From the NCBI RefSeq assembly GCF_013317235.1, contig NZ_WLCM01000001.1, positions 138,850 to 202,849 of the forward strand: 64,000 bases of DNA. The letters run 5' to 3'. The translations under genes and the position numbers were made by a program. Shown in pieces: positions 24,201 to 31,954 of this stretch. This stretch comes from Leisingera sp. ANG59 (GTDB taxonomy: Bacteria > Pseudomonadota > Alphaproteobacteria > Rhodobacterales > Rhodobacteraceae). Every line of letters begins with the position of its first letter. Positions within the stretch are counted from its first letter, which is position 1. The notes beneath the pieces were generated by a model. That model saw only the letters and a list, made by a program, of their open reading frames with translations. It was not told the DNA's origin and made no database searches.

Positions 24201-25098
24201 GCTTCACCAGATTGACGGTGTCGATCAGGTTGTAGCCCTTGCGCTTGACCACCTGCAGGGCAACCGTGTCCTCACCGTTGAAACGGGCGGTGCCTTCGCG
24301 GTCCTCGAAGGTGAAGTTGATCTGCGCCAGCTCCCCAAGCTTGACCACCCGGTCGCCGTTGGTCTTGACCGGCAGCTGGTAGATGTCCTTCACATCATCA
24401 AAGGAGGAGGGGATCTTGACCGAGAACGCACCCTGGCTGGTCTCGACCTCACCCGCCGCGATCAGCTGGTTGTTGTTCTGCACCACATTGATCAGCTCGA
24501 GCGCGGTGACGTTATAGGCCTCCAGCCGCAGCGGGTCGATCAGCACCTCGACCATCTCGTCTCGGTTGCCGGCGATCCCGGCCTCCAGCACCGCGTCCAG
24601 TGCCTCAAGGTCGTCCTGCAAGTCCTTGGCGATGCGCGCCATCGTGCGTTCCGGAACGGCGCCGGTCAGGTTCACGATGACAATCGGGAATTCGGAGAAG
24701 TTGATCTCGGTGATCGAGTATTTCTCGGCGCCTTCCGGGAACTCGGCCTCGGCCTTGTCCATGGCGTCGCGCACGTCGGCCATGATGGCGGTCTTGTCCC
24801 AGCCGAACTCGAACTCCAGCGCCACCCCGGCATAGCCTTCGGCGGCGGTGGAGGTCATCTTGTCGAGCCCGTCGAGGTCGGCAAGCTCGGTCTCCATCAC
24901 CTTGACCATCAGGGATTCGGCGTCCTCGGCGGAAATGCCGGGGAAGGGGACCGAGATGAACAGGGCCGGGATTTCAATGTCCGGCTCGCCTTCCTTGGGC
25001 AGCATCGAATAGGCGAAACCGCCGACAAGCAGTGAGATTGCGATGAACGCAAGGACCATCCGGGCGCGGCCGGCGGCCCAATCGACGATGCCAATCAC
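21262..25098 (-). CDS. RND family efflux permease
   Basis: Proton-driven inner-membrane pump of the RND superfamily, 1278 aa, longer than the usual 1030-1050. The N-terminal helix is followed by a porter domain. The TM4 motif LILAVGMLVDGAIVVVEY has a single Asp402 where the HAE-1 type has two. Between the two halves (about residues 512-572) there are two additional hydrophobic segments, around WWLRALLVPVSMWGMFAGAM and GVLFGGLVFTLSSFAASITL. The C-terminus has a 60-residue acidic/proline tail. The start overlaps the stop of the adaptor gene (ATGA). Substrate is unknown; antibiotic, metal or bile-like compounds are all possible. Confidence 0.9.
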   Translation of the reverse strand: MIGIVDWAAGRARMVLAFIAISLLVGGFAYSMLPKEGEPDIEIPALFISVPFPGISAEDAESLMVKVMETELADLDGLDKMTSTAAEGYAGVALEFEFGWDKTAIMADVRDAMDKAEAEFPEGAEKYSITEINFSEFPIVIVNLTGAVPERTMARIAKDLQDDLEALDAVLEAGIAGNRDEMVEVLIDPLRLEAYNVTALELINVVQNNNQLIAAGEVETSQGAFSVKIPSSFDDVKDIYQLPVKTNGDRVVKLGELAQINFTFEDREGTARFNGEDTVALQVVKRKGYNLIDTVNLVKQTLEESKSKWPPELQTAVEVGTSNDQSRVVGSMVSQLEGSVLTAIALVMIVVLSALGSRAALLVGFAIPTSFLLCFALLALMGISISNIVMFGLILAVGMLVDGAIVVVEYADKRIKEGTGPMHAYVEAAQRMFWPIVSSTATTLCAFLPMLFWPGVPGEFMGMLPVTLIFVLSASLVVALIYLPVMGGVTGRISRTFEGASRALRMIAPWWLRALLVPVSMWGMFAGAMQMLNPSYLLGEGTGPMAGVLFGGLVFTLSSFAASITLSSVKVEREEKEVAPGYHHTPFGYVIKFIAGNPVMPIVTIAAVGFAIMTVFSTFSENNYGVEFFVDSEPEQATAYVRARGNISLHEKDEMVRAAEEVILDHHAVINVFSFAGDGGLNTDSSGAQLPPDTIGQVQFEIIPWEERPTESEPLDGWFGGLLSKYLGFEKKVIAEEYDGNTVIDELNAVLGELPGFEVEVRALAQGPASGKPVHLRLRGDGWEDLTTATLAAREHFENTPGLILIEDSLPLPGIDWQINVDVEKAGRYGADVATVGAMVQLVTRGILLDTMRVDSSDEEIEIRVRLPEQDRVLSTLDNLKVRTSDGLVPLSNFVTRQPVPKLAQINRIGQERFYDVKADVEPGLNKVVIEDADSGEMTRLAVLKEVPEGTTATGQSLTAPNGKTMQLVQLTGADSFEAVETALEDGAKISPMNANERIAVLTEWLETDPLPRSIGWEWTGDQEEQEESGAFLSKAFAGALALMFVILLAQFNSFYNSVLVLLAVVLSTTGVLIGMMVMQQPFSIIMTGTGIVALAGIVVNNNIVLIDTYQEFSQQMPRIEAIIRTAEARIRPVLLTTITTMAGLTPMMFGVSLDFINGGYSIDSPTALWWKQLATAVVFGLGIATVLTLVVTPSLLSIRVWFSTYMRALGRMLSRITRGRSSRIAQDSKLFKKARQLPSTEIQWVEDTAPETSEGEADPEEDEPQPPAPRGRLRAAE

Positions 25099-26210
25099 TG
25101 TTCAGTCTCCCGGTAGGTGGCCGCCACGGCGACGCCTTCGGTTACGAAATCCTGTCCCACGACGATCACATCCGCGTTTTCAGGAAGACCGCCCAGCCAG
25201 ACGCCATCCACATCATCCCGCAGAAGCTGCACGGGGTAGAATACCACGGTGCTGTCGGATCCGACAACGCGCACGCCCAGCTGGCCTTCGTTGTTCAGCG
25301 TCAGCGCCGATTGCGGTAGCTTGTGCGCCAGCGCGCCGGCCGAGGAAATCGCGATGTCGGCGGTCTGGCCGTCGCGGATGCTCAGGTCCGGATTGGGCAC
25401 GGTGATCTCGACCTCAAAGGTGCGGGTGGTCGGATCGGCCGAGCGGCTGAGGAAGGTGACCTCGCCCTGCACCTGCTGGCCGGTGGACAGTTCCGCGCCT
25501 GCAATGGCGCCCAATTCCACCTTGTTGACCTCAGCCTCCGGCACATAGCCGACCAGCTTGATGGTATCGAGCTGAATCACCGTGCCGCAGAGGCTACCGG
25601 GCTGCAGCAGGCTGCCCAGTTCCGCGGTGTCGCTTTCCAGAAGGCCGTCGAACGGTGCGGTGATGGTCAAATGCCCGATTTCCCGCTCTGCCGCGGCGAC
25701 TGCGGCCTGCGCGGAACGCTCTAGGGCCTCAGCCGAGGCCAGCCGGGTTTCAGACGCATAGCCGCCCTCCGACAGTTTGGCGGCGGCGGTGAGATTGATC
25801 CTGGCTTCTTTCAGCTGTGCCTGCGCCTGCAGCAGAGATGCCGGGCGGGTGCCGGGGTCCAGCTCGCACAGCAGATCACCCTTTTTGACGTGGGCGCCTT
25901 TGCGCAACGGTTCGGAAATCACGGTTGAGGTGGTTTCGGCCCGCACCTCCACCTGGCGGATGGCCTGGGTTTGACCGCGCAGGATAACAGCGTTGCCGAT
26001 GGTGCGCGCCTTGCTTTGCAGCGCCACCACACCGACGCGCGATTCTCCGGCATCGGCCAGTTGCTGGCCTTCGGAAGTTGCAGCTTCTTCCTCTGCAGCC
26101 TCGGTTGCATCTTCTCCGCGGGCAAAGGCCATCAGATCGTCACGCTCGAAAACCACCAGATAAAGACTGGCGGATACCGCCACTGCGGTCAGTATCGGTA
26201 TAATGCGCAT
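25095..26210 (-). CDS. RND efflux periplasmic adaptor (membrane fusion protein)
   Basis: 371-aa adaptor linking the RND pump to an outer-membrane channel. The start at 26210 (MRIIPILTAVAVSASLYLVV) is chosen because it begins at the hydrophobic anchor and has AGGAAAGG upstream; the frame is open to 26285. It has a lipoyl/barrel-sandwich half (VRAETTSTVISEPLRKGAHVKKGDLLCELD, about residues 98-127), an alpha-hairpin (LLQAQAQLKEARINLTAAAKLSEGG), the second lipoyl half (ITAPFDGLLESDTAELGSLL) and a beta-barrel region. No outer-membrane TolC-like gene is adjacent. Confidence 0.92.
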   Translation of the reverse strand: MRIIPILTAVAVSASLYLVVFERDDLMAFARGEDATEAAEEEAATSEGQQLADAGESRVGVVALQSKARTIGNAVILRGQTQAIRQVEVRAETTSTVISEPLRKGAHVKKGDLLCELDPGTRPASLLQAQAQLKEARINLTAAAKLSEGGYASETRLASAEALERSAQAAVAAAEREIGHLTITAPFDGLLESDTAELGSLLQPGSLCGTVIQLDTIKLVGYVPEAEVNKVELGAIAGAELSTGQQVQGEVTFLSRSADPTTRTFEVEITVPNPDLSIRDGQTADIAISSAGALAHKLPQSALTLNNEGQLGVRVVGSDSTVVFYPVQLLRDDVDGVWLGGLPENADVIVVGQDFVTEGVAVAATYRETEQ

Positions 26211-26333
26211 GTCGGGCCTTTCCTGTTCTCTGTCATTATCCACGTGCGATCGGTCCTTGGCCGTCGGGTCGGCAGGCCTGTTCACAGCGGGAGTCGCGCG
26301 TATGTGATAGGGCTGATATAGGAGATGTCCATT

Positions 26334-26353
26334 CTAAACTAAGTGGTTTAGTT
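26334..26353. promoter_or_regulatory. Inverted repeat upstream of the RND operon, candidate operator
   Basis: Two overlapping inverted repeats: CTAAAC (26334-26339)/GTTTAG (26346-26351) and AACTAA (26337-26342)/TTAGTT (26348-26353). They lie about 125 bp before the adaptor start and 147 bp before the divergent YfgM-like gene. The size suits a TetR-type repressor, but no such gene is in the window. Confidence 0.4.
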
Positions 26354-26499
26354 CACATTTCTTGCTTTTCTGGCCCAAATGGCGAAGTTTCTGGTGCAAA
26401 CGGGCCACTTGGCTTGGCCCTTGAGCCGGGGTAAGAGGGGCGCGACGTATTCAATACCGGGGCGGGCGGCAGCCCGGACCGCGCATACCAGGGGCTTTC

Positions 26500-27171
26500 A
26501 TGAGCGATACCGACAGCTTTATCGACGAAGTGACCGAAGAGGTCCGCCGTGACCGGCTATTCCTGATGCTTAAACGCTATGGCTGGATCGGCGGCGCCGC
26601 GGTTGTGCTGATCGTCGGCGGCGCCGCGTTCCGGGAATACAATAAGGCCAAGGAGCAGTCTGCGGCTGAGAAGCTTGGCGACGGCATCACCGCCGCGCTG
26701 GAGATCGACGGAAGCGAAGGACGTGCTGAGGCGCTGAACGCTGTACCGGCGGAAAGCGCCGGCGGGGCAGCCATCCTGAACATGCTCGAAGCTGGAGCGC
26801 TGGCTGAGGCAGGCAAGACCGCTGAAGCGGTGGCCCGGCTGGAGGCGGTTGCCGTTGATGGCGAGCTGCCGCTGATCTACCGTCATGTCGCCAGCTTCAA
26901 AGCGCTGGCGCTGCAGGCAGGCAGCCTGAGCGTTTCAGACCGCCGTGTGCAGTATGAGGCGCTAGCCCAGCCCGGCGCGCCGCTGGCGCTACTGGCTGCC
27001 GAACAGCTGGCACTGCTGGATGTGGAAGAAGGCAACGCCGAGGCGGCCATTGCCCGGCTGCGGGACATCGTTGCGGATGCAACGGTCACTGCAGACTTGA
27101 AAGACCGCGCGTCTCAGGTGATTGTGGCGCTTGGCGGCTCCGTTAACGGGAACGCTGCGCCTGAGGGGTAA
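26500..27171 (+). CDS. YfgM-like tetratricopeptide protein (DUF2133-type), membrane anchored
   Basis: 223-aa protein with an N-terminal cytoplasmic stretch (DSFIDEVTEEVRRDRLFLMLKRY), one TM (about residues 28-45, GWIGGAAVVLIVGGAAF) and a periplasmic alpha-solenoid of TPR-like repeats, for example AEAGKTAEAVARLEAVA and GNAEAAIARLRDIVADATV. In enterobacteria YfgM associates with the Sec translocon and periplasmic chaperones. It is followed 53 bp later by bamB and then der, the same order as yfgM-bamB-der in enterobacteria, which supports the assignment. Confidence 0.85.
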   Translation: MSDTDSFIDEVTEEVRRDRLFLMLKRYGWIGGAAVVLIVGGAAFREYNKAKEQSAAEKLGDGITAALEIDGSEGRAEALNAVPAESAGGAAILNMLEAGALAEAGKTAEAVARLEAVAVDGELPLIYRHVASFKALALQAGSLSVSDRRVQYEALAQPGAPLALLAAEQLALLDVEEGNAEAAIARLRDIVADATVTADLKDRASQVIVALGGSVNGNAAPEG

Positions 27172-27224
27172 GGCGCTCCGCGGACTGGAATTTGCGGAAC
27201 AAGAACGGCAGACAGGGCAGGGCA

Positions 27225-28547
27225 ATGACAATAAGCAAAACTTTCTCCCGGGCACGGGCTCTTCTTTGCACTACTGCGGCTGCGGCCCTTCTGGCGGCCT
27301 GCGCAGAGGAAGAGGTAATCCTGCGCGGTGAGCGCGAGGACATCCGGCCGGACGCCGCTGTGGAGATTGTCAATCAGTCCCGGGCGATCTCCCTGCCGCA
27401 GCAGGTTGCCAATGCCAGCTGGGAACAGGGCCATGGGGCCGAGGCCGTGCGCACCGCGCATCCGGCACTGGCGGCCGTCCCTCAGAGGATCTGGTCGGCT
27501 TCGATCGGTGCCGGCGACAGCCGCCGCCAGCGGATTACCGCAACCCCGGTTGTCGGCGGCGGGCGCATCTACACCCTGGACAGCGCTGCACGGGTCACCG
27601 CGGTTTCACCGCAGGGCCAGATCCTGTGGCAAAGCGAACTGACCCCGGCCGCTGATGATGAAGGCCAGGCCACCGGCGGCGGGTTGGCCTTTGCCGACGG
27701 TGTTCTTTACATCTCCTCCGGTTTCGGTGTTCTGACGGCGCTGAATGCTGCGGATGGCAATCCGATCTGGCGGCAGGAGCTGGATGCCACCGGTTCCGGC
27801 CAGCCTCGGGTCAGCGGCGGGCTGGTCTACCTGGTCGCTGGTGACGACACCGGCTGGGCAGTGAATACCAAGGATGGCCGCATCGCCTGGCAGATCGACG
27901 CCGCCCCCTCTGCGGCCAATGTCCTGGGCGCACCGGCGCCGGTGGTGACAAGCGACCTTGCGGTATTTGCCTTCGGGTCCGGCGATCTGATTGCCACCTT
28001 CCGCCGCGGCGGCCTGCGCCGCTGGAGCGCGTCTGTTGCGGGCAAGCGCACGGGCCAAACCCTGTCGCGGATCAGCGACGTCACCGGCGCGCCAGTGGTG
28101 TCGGGCAACCGACTTTACGCTGGCAACAACTCCGGCCGAACCGTTGCCATCGACCTGGAAACCGGCGACCGGCTGTGGACCGCGCGCGAAGGTGCAGCCG
28201 GCACGGCCTGGCCGGCGGGCGGCAGCCTGTTCCAGGTCAGCGACCTGAACCAGCTCTTGCGCCTTGATGCCGGCAGCGGTGAGGTTATCTGGGCTGTGGA
28301 CCTGCCGGGCTACCTGAAGGACAAGCCTCGGAAGCGCGGCCAGATTCATGTGCACCATGGTCCCATTGTGGCCGGCGGTCAGGTGGTTGTTGCTTCCAAT
28401 GACGGGCTGCTTCGCTTCTTCAACCCGCAGGACGGCAGCCTGACCCGCACGGTGGAAGTGCCCGGCGGCGCGACCACAGCACCGGTTGTTGCGGGGCGCA
28501 CGCTCTATGTGGTTTCCACCAAGGGCGATTTGCTGGCATACCGCTGA
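27225..28547 (+). CDS. bamB: Outer membrane assembly lipoprotein BamB (PQQ-like beta-propeller)
   Basis: 440-aa lipoprotein; the ATG at 27225 gives a signal peptide with lipobox LLAAC (Cys about residue 25). The mature part is a beta-propeller of repeats such as GRIYTLDSAARVTAVSPQGQILWQ, GVLTALNAADGNPIWRQEL, DGRIAWQID and GRTVAIDLETGDRLWTARE. BamB is the accessory scaffold of the BAM complex that inserts beta-barrel proteins in the outer membrane. The position between the YfgM-like gene and der is the conserved one. Confidence 0.93.
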   Translation: MTISKTFSRARALLCTTAAAALLAACAEEEVILRGEREDIRPDAAVEIVNQSRAISLPQQVANASWEQGHGAEAVRTAHPALAAVPQRIWSASIGAGDSRRQRITATPVVGGGRIYTLDSAARVTAVSPQGQILWQSELTPAADDEGQATGGGLAFADGVLYISSGFGVLTALNAADGNPIWRQELDATGSGQPRVSGGLVYLVAGDDTGWAVNTKDGRIAWQIDAAPSAANVLGAPAPVVTSDLAVFAFGSGDLIATFRRGGLRRWSASVAGKRTGQTLSRISDVTGAPVVSGNRLYAGNNSGRTVAIDLETGDRLWTAREGAAGTAWPAGGSLFQVSDLNQLLRLDAGSGEVIWAVDLPGYLKDKPRKRGQIHVHHGPIVAGGQVVVASNDGLLRFFNPQDGSLTRTVEVPGGATTAPVVAGRTLYVVSTKGDLLAYR

Positions 28548-28618
28548 CGGTGTTTCCGGGTGGCACTAGCCGCGCGGATGCGCTATGAGCCGCGTCTGAA
28601 TCGCAGAAAGCTGGTCTG

Positions 28619-30082
28619 ATGTCCTTTACCCTCGCCATCGTGGGCCGTCCCAATGTGGGCAAGTCCACCCTGTTCAACCGCCTTGTGGGCAAGAAGCTGG
28701 CCCTGGTCGACGACCAGCCGGGCGTGACGCGCGACCTGCGCGAAGGCGCGGCGCGGCTGGGCGACCTGCGCTTCACGGTGATTGACACCGCGGGTTTGGA
28801 AGACGCCACCGACAATTCTCTGGAGGGCCGCATGCGCCGCCTGACAGAGCGGGCGGTGGATATGGCCGACATCTGCCTGTTCATGATCGACGCCCGCACC
28901 GGCGTGACGCCGACGGACGAAATTTTTGCCGATATCCTGCGCCGCAAGTCCGCGCATGTGATCCTGGCCGCCAACAAGGCCGAGGGCAACGCCGCCGAGG
29001 CCGGCGTGCTGGAAGCCTACGGTCTCGGCCTGGGCGAGCCGCTGCGGCTGTCCGGCGAGCACGGCGAGGGGATGCCCGACCTCTATGGCATCCTGCAGCC
29101 GCTGGCCGAGAAATTCGAAGCCGCTGCCGAAGACCATGCGCCGGTCACCGATGTCGAGCTCTATGAAGAGATCGGCGAGGACGAGGAAGAGGTCATTCCG
29201 GTCCCGACCGACGCCAAGCCCCTTCAGGTCGCCGTGGTTGGCCGCCCGAACGCGGGTAAATCCACCCTGATCAACAAGATCCTTGGCGAGGAGCGGCTGC
29301 TGACCGGCCCGGAGGCCGGGATCACCCGCGATGCGATCTCTTTGAAGATCAACTGGAAAGACACGCCGATGCGCGTGTTCGACACCGCCGGCATGCGCAA
29401 GAAGGCCAAGGTGCAGGAGAAGCTGGAGAAGCTTTCCGTCTCCGACGGCCTGCGCGCGGTGAAGTTTGCCGAGGTCGTGGTGGTTCTTTTGGACGCCAGC
29501 ATCCCGTTCGAGCAGCAGGATCTGCGGATTGCCGACCTGGCCGAGCGCGAGGGGCGCGCGGTGGTGGTGGCGGTCAACAAATGGGACGCCGAAGAGCACA
29601 AGCAGGAAAAGCTGCGCGACCTGAAGGAAGCCTTCGGGCGCCTGCTGCCGCAGCTGCGCGGCGCGCCGCTGGTGACGGTTTCCGCCAAGACCGGCAAGGG
29701 GCTGGACCGGCTGCATGAGGCGATCATGCGCGCCTATGGCACCTGGAACCGCCGGGTGCCGACCGCGGCGCTGAACCGCTGGCTGGTTGGCATGCTGGAA
29801 CAGCACCCGCCGCCGGCTCCGCAGGGCAAGCGCATCAAGCTGCGCTACATGACCCAGGCCAAGAGCCGCCCGCCGGGGTTCGTGGTGATGTGCTCGCATC
29901 CCGACAAGCTGCCGGAAAGCTATACCCGCTATCTTGTCAACGGGTTGCGCGAGGATTTCGATATGCCGGGCACCCCGATCCGATTGTACATGCGCGGGCA
30001 GGGCGACAAGAACCCCTACAAGGGCAAGCGGGCCAAGAACGCAGGCGCGCTGGAAAAGCACTTGAAAAAGCGCGGCAGCTGA
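28619..30082 (+). CDS. der: Ribosome biogenesis GTPase Der (EngA)
   Basis: Essential GTPase for 50S ribosomal subunit maturation. The 487-aa product has two tandem G domains, with P-loops GRPNVGKST (about residues 8-16) and GRPNAGKST (about 207-215). G3 motifs are DTAGLED and [11 protein letters not shown], and G4 motifs are NKAE and NKWD. A C-terminal KH-like domain (about 395-470) ends in a basic tail, [19 protein letters not shown]. The length is typical of alphaproteobacterial Der. A terminator follows. Confidence 0.97.
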   Translation: MSFTLAIVGRPNVGKSTLFNRLVGKKLALVDDQPGVTRDLREGAARLGDLRFTVIDTAGLEDATDNSLEGRMRRLTERAVDMADICLFMIDARTGVTPTDEIFADILRRKSAHVILAANKAEGNAAEAGVLEAYGLGLGEPLRLSGEHGEGMPDLYGILQPLAEKFEAAAEDHAPVTDVELYEEIGEDEEEVIPVPTDAKPLQVAVVGRPNAGKSTLINKILGEERLLTGPEAGITRDAISLKINWKDTPMRVFDTAGMRKKAKVQEKLEKLSVSDGLRAVKFAEVVVVLLDASIPFEQQDLRIADLAEREGRAVVVAVNKWDAEEHKQEKLRDLKEAFGRLLPQLRGAPLVTVSAKTGKGLDRLHEAIMRAYGTWNRRVPTAALNRWLVGMLEQHPPPAPQGKRIKLRYMTQAKSRPPGFVVMCSHPDKLPESYTRYLVNGLREDFDMPGTPIRLYMRGQGDKNPYKGKRAKNAGALEKHLKKRGS

Positions 30083-30149
30083 CCGGCAAGGGGCGGGCGC
30101 TCCCGCCCGGCCCGCGGCATTCAAAGAATACCTAGGCCCGTTGGGCCCG

Positions 30150-30174
30150 GCGCCGCCCTGACGGGCGGCGCTTT
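30150..30174 (+). terminator. Intrinsic terminator of der
   Basis: GCGCCGCCC (30150-30158) and GGGCGGCGC (30163-30171) form a 9-bp stem with loop TGAC, followed by a short T-run (TTT). Confidence 0.75.
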
Positions 30175-30344
30175 CCGTGCTGCGCCCAGCCGGGCAGCCG
30201 AACCTTGAGCGGGCTTCCGCCGTGCGGTGCTGTCCGCAAAGGAGCTATTCCATCAAAAGTGGCAGGGTGATACCCCTAGGGTTGAGGTGTACGGCCTCAG
30301 CCGGCTTGCCTTTGGCCGGGCCGGGATTATCTCATTTTTATCTT

Positions 30345-30364
30345 GGGCGGGCTGCGCCCTTTTT
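30345..30364 (+). terminator. Hairpin with T5 just upstream of the desaturase gene, candidate attenuator
   Basis: GGGCG (30345-30349) pairs with CGCCC (30355-30359) and is followed by five T residues. It lies only 38 bp before the desaturase ATG, so it would stop transcripts from any promoter upstream of it. It may be an attenuator, or the promoter may lie between it and the gene. Confidence 0.4.
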
Positions 30365-30401
30365 CGCATGCCTGTCACATCGCGTATTTATGGAAGAATT
30401 C

Positions 30402-31355
30402 ATGGATCTGAGGGCACACACGCGCAAGTACACGGAAAAGGACAACCGGCTGGCATCGCTCAGCTATTTCGGGACATTTGCGGTCTATTTCCTGTCGCTC
30501 TACCTTGCAATCACCCATGCTGACCGCTGGTATGTGATGCTGCCCGCGGGGGTGGTTTTTGCCTTTGCCGCGGTGCGGCTTTACGTGCTGCAGCACGACA
30601 CCGGCCATCACTCTCTGTTCGAGACCCGGATGCAGAACGAGATTGCCGGCCACGTGCTGTCGCCCTTCACCTTTGCCCCGTTTGAGGTGATGAAGCAGAA
30701 CCACAACCTGCATCATTCCAACATCGGCAATCTGGAGCACCGCGAGACCGGCGAGATTCACACCATGACTCTGCGGGAATGGAAGGCCGCCGGGTTCTGG
30801 GAGCGGCTGGGCTACCGGCTCTACCGCAACCCGTTTGTGCTGGTGCCGCTGGGGGCGGCCTTCACTTATTTCATCCGCTACCGCTGGCCCAAGAACACGG
30901 TGCGGTTCGGTGTGTCCGGGGTGATCCTGCACAACCTGGTGATCGTCGCCATGCTAGGCCTGCTTTATTGGGCGGCGGGGATGACCGGCCTCTGGAACTG
31001 GCTGGTGTTTTCCTTCCTTGGCGGCATGATTGGGGTGTTCCTGGTCTACCTGCAGCATAACTTCGAGGACACTTACTGGGACCGCCGCCCGGACCTGAAC
31101 CCGCAAGCGGCGGCGCTGCAGGGATCGTCCTGTTTGGATTTTGGCTGGTTCTTCGACATGGCGGTGGCAAACATAACCCTGCATGATATCCATCACTACA
31201 ACGCCCGCATTCCGTCCTACCGCTTGCGGCAATGCCATTACAGCCTGCCGCCGGAACTGGGTCTGCGGCGGATCAAGTTTCCAGAAGCAGTTCGGGCTCT
31301 GACGTTAAAGCTTTGGGATGAAGAGAAGAAATGCCTGGTGCCCTTTCCAGCATGA
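30402..31355 (+). CDS. Membrane fatty acid desaturase family protein
   Basis: 317-aa integral membrane di-iron enzyme of the fatty acid desaturase family. The three histidine boxes are present: HDTGHH (about residue 65), HNLHHSN (about 102) and HDIHHYN (about 263), with further QHNFEDTYW near 222. Four or more hydrophobic segments surround them. GGAAG sits 5 nt before the ATG at 30402; an alternative ATG is at 30390. Probable role is introducing a double bond in acyl lipids, possibly for membrane fluidity; acyl or other lipid substrate is not determined. Confidence 0.85.
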   Translation: MDLRAHTRKYTEKDNRLASLSYFGTFAVYFLSLYLAITHADRWYVMLPAGVVFAFAAVRLYVLQHDTGHHSLFETRMQNEIAGHVLSPFTFAPFEVMKQNHNLHHSNIGNLEHRETGEIHTMTLREWKAAGFWERLGYRLYRNPFVLVPLGAAFTYFIRYRWPKNTVRFGVSGVILHNLVIVAMLGLLYWAAGMTGLWNWLVFSFLGGMIGVFLVYLQHNFEDTYWDRRPDLNPQAAALQGSSCLDFGWFFDMAVANITLHDIHHYNARIPSYRLRQCHYSLPPELGLRRIKFPEAVRALTLKLWDEEKKCLVPFPA

Positions 31356-31413
31356 GCGTTTCTTGCAATGCTTGCCAGGCGTTGAGCAAAATTGAATGGG
31401 GGAATTCAGCAGC

Positions 31414-31881
31414 ATGACGGAGATTTCAGAACTGAGGGGAGTGGGGCCAGCGCTGGCCCGGATCCTTCAGGAAAACGGGGTGCAATCCGTCGAAGGGCTG
31501 GCGGGAATGGAAGAACAGCAGCTGCGCAGCATTCCGGGCATCGGCTCCAGCCGGGCGGGCCTGCTGCTGGATGCTGCCCGGGTCCATAACGGGTCCGCAG
31601 AAGCGGAGGGCGAGGATCTGAGCGCCCGGCTGGCTGCTGCCGAAACGGCACTTCAGGCGGCGGAGGAAAAAGCAGCCAAGGCTGAGGCCAAGGCCAAAAA
31701 GGCCAAACGCCAGGCTGTAGAATTGATGGAGGAATTTGCTGAGGCTAAGGTCAAGGCCAAGAAGAAGGCCAGGAAGGTCAAGGCCAAGGCTAAGAAGGCC
31801 ATCGAGAAGGAAAAGGCCAAGGCCAAGGCCATTCTTGAGGGCAACGGCTCTGGGAAGAAAAAGAAAAAGGTGAAGAAGTGA
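31414..31881 (+). CDS. Helix-hairpin-helix protein with Lys/Ala-rich histone H1-like tail
   Basis: 155-aa protein in two parts. The N-terminal 55 residues hold helix-hairpin-helix motifs: ELRGVGPALARILQENGVQSV and LRSIPGIGSSRAGLLLDAA, of the kind that grips DNA backbone. From about residue 75 the chain is a coiled-coil-prone Ala/Glu/Lys segment that turns into Lys/Ala repeats (KAKKAKRQA, KAKKKARKVKAKAKKA) and ends GKKKKKVKK, like eukaryotic H1 or bacterial H1-like tails. The DNA shows matching AAGGCCAAG-type repetition. A nucleoid-associated role is inferred. An alternative ATG is at 31396. Confidence 0.75.
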   Translation: MTEISELRGVGPALARILQENGVQSVEGLAGMEEQQLRSIPGIGSSRAGLLLDAARVHNGSAEAEGEDLSARLAAAETALQAAEEKAAKAEAKAKKAKRQAVELMEEFAEAKVKAKKKARKVKAKAKKAIEKEKAKAKAILEGNGSGKKKKKVKK

Positions 31882-31906
31882 TTTCAGGCCGCTGCTTTTA
31901 AAAAGA

Positions 31907-31931
31907 AAACCGGCGCCAATGGCGCCGGTTT
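31907..31931. terminator. Bidirectional intrinsic terminator
   Basis: AAACCGGCGCC (31907-31917) and GGCGCCGGTTT (31921-31931) form an 11-bp stem with a 3-nt loop. It sits between the converging HhH-protein gene and serS. Confidence 0.88.
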
Positions 31932-31954
31932 CTGGTTCTGGAGTGCGGTCTGGA

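Larger units (their letters stand above)
30083..30401. other. 319-bp gap between der and the desaturase gene
   Basis: No convincing gene. It holds the der terminator (30150-30171), an inverted CCGGC/GCCGG repeat near 30300-30320, and a hairpin plus T5 at 30345-30364 just before the desaturase. An in-frame extension of the desaturase to 30177 is open, but its residues are not family-like. Confidence 0.5.

Noticed and set aside
23347-25035. 562-codon plus-strand frame across the RND pump
   Set aside because: His/Gln/Gly-rich shadow frame of the RND gene; the minus-strand gene has clear RND motifs.
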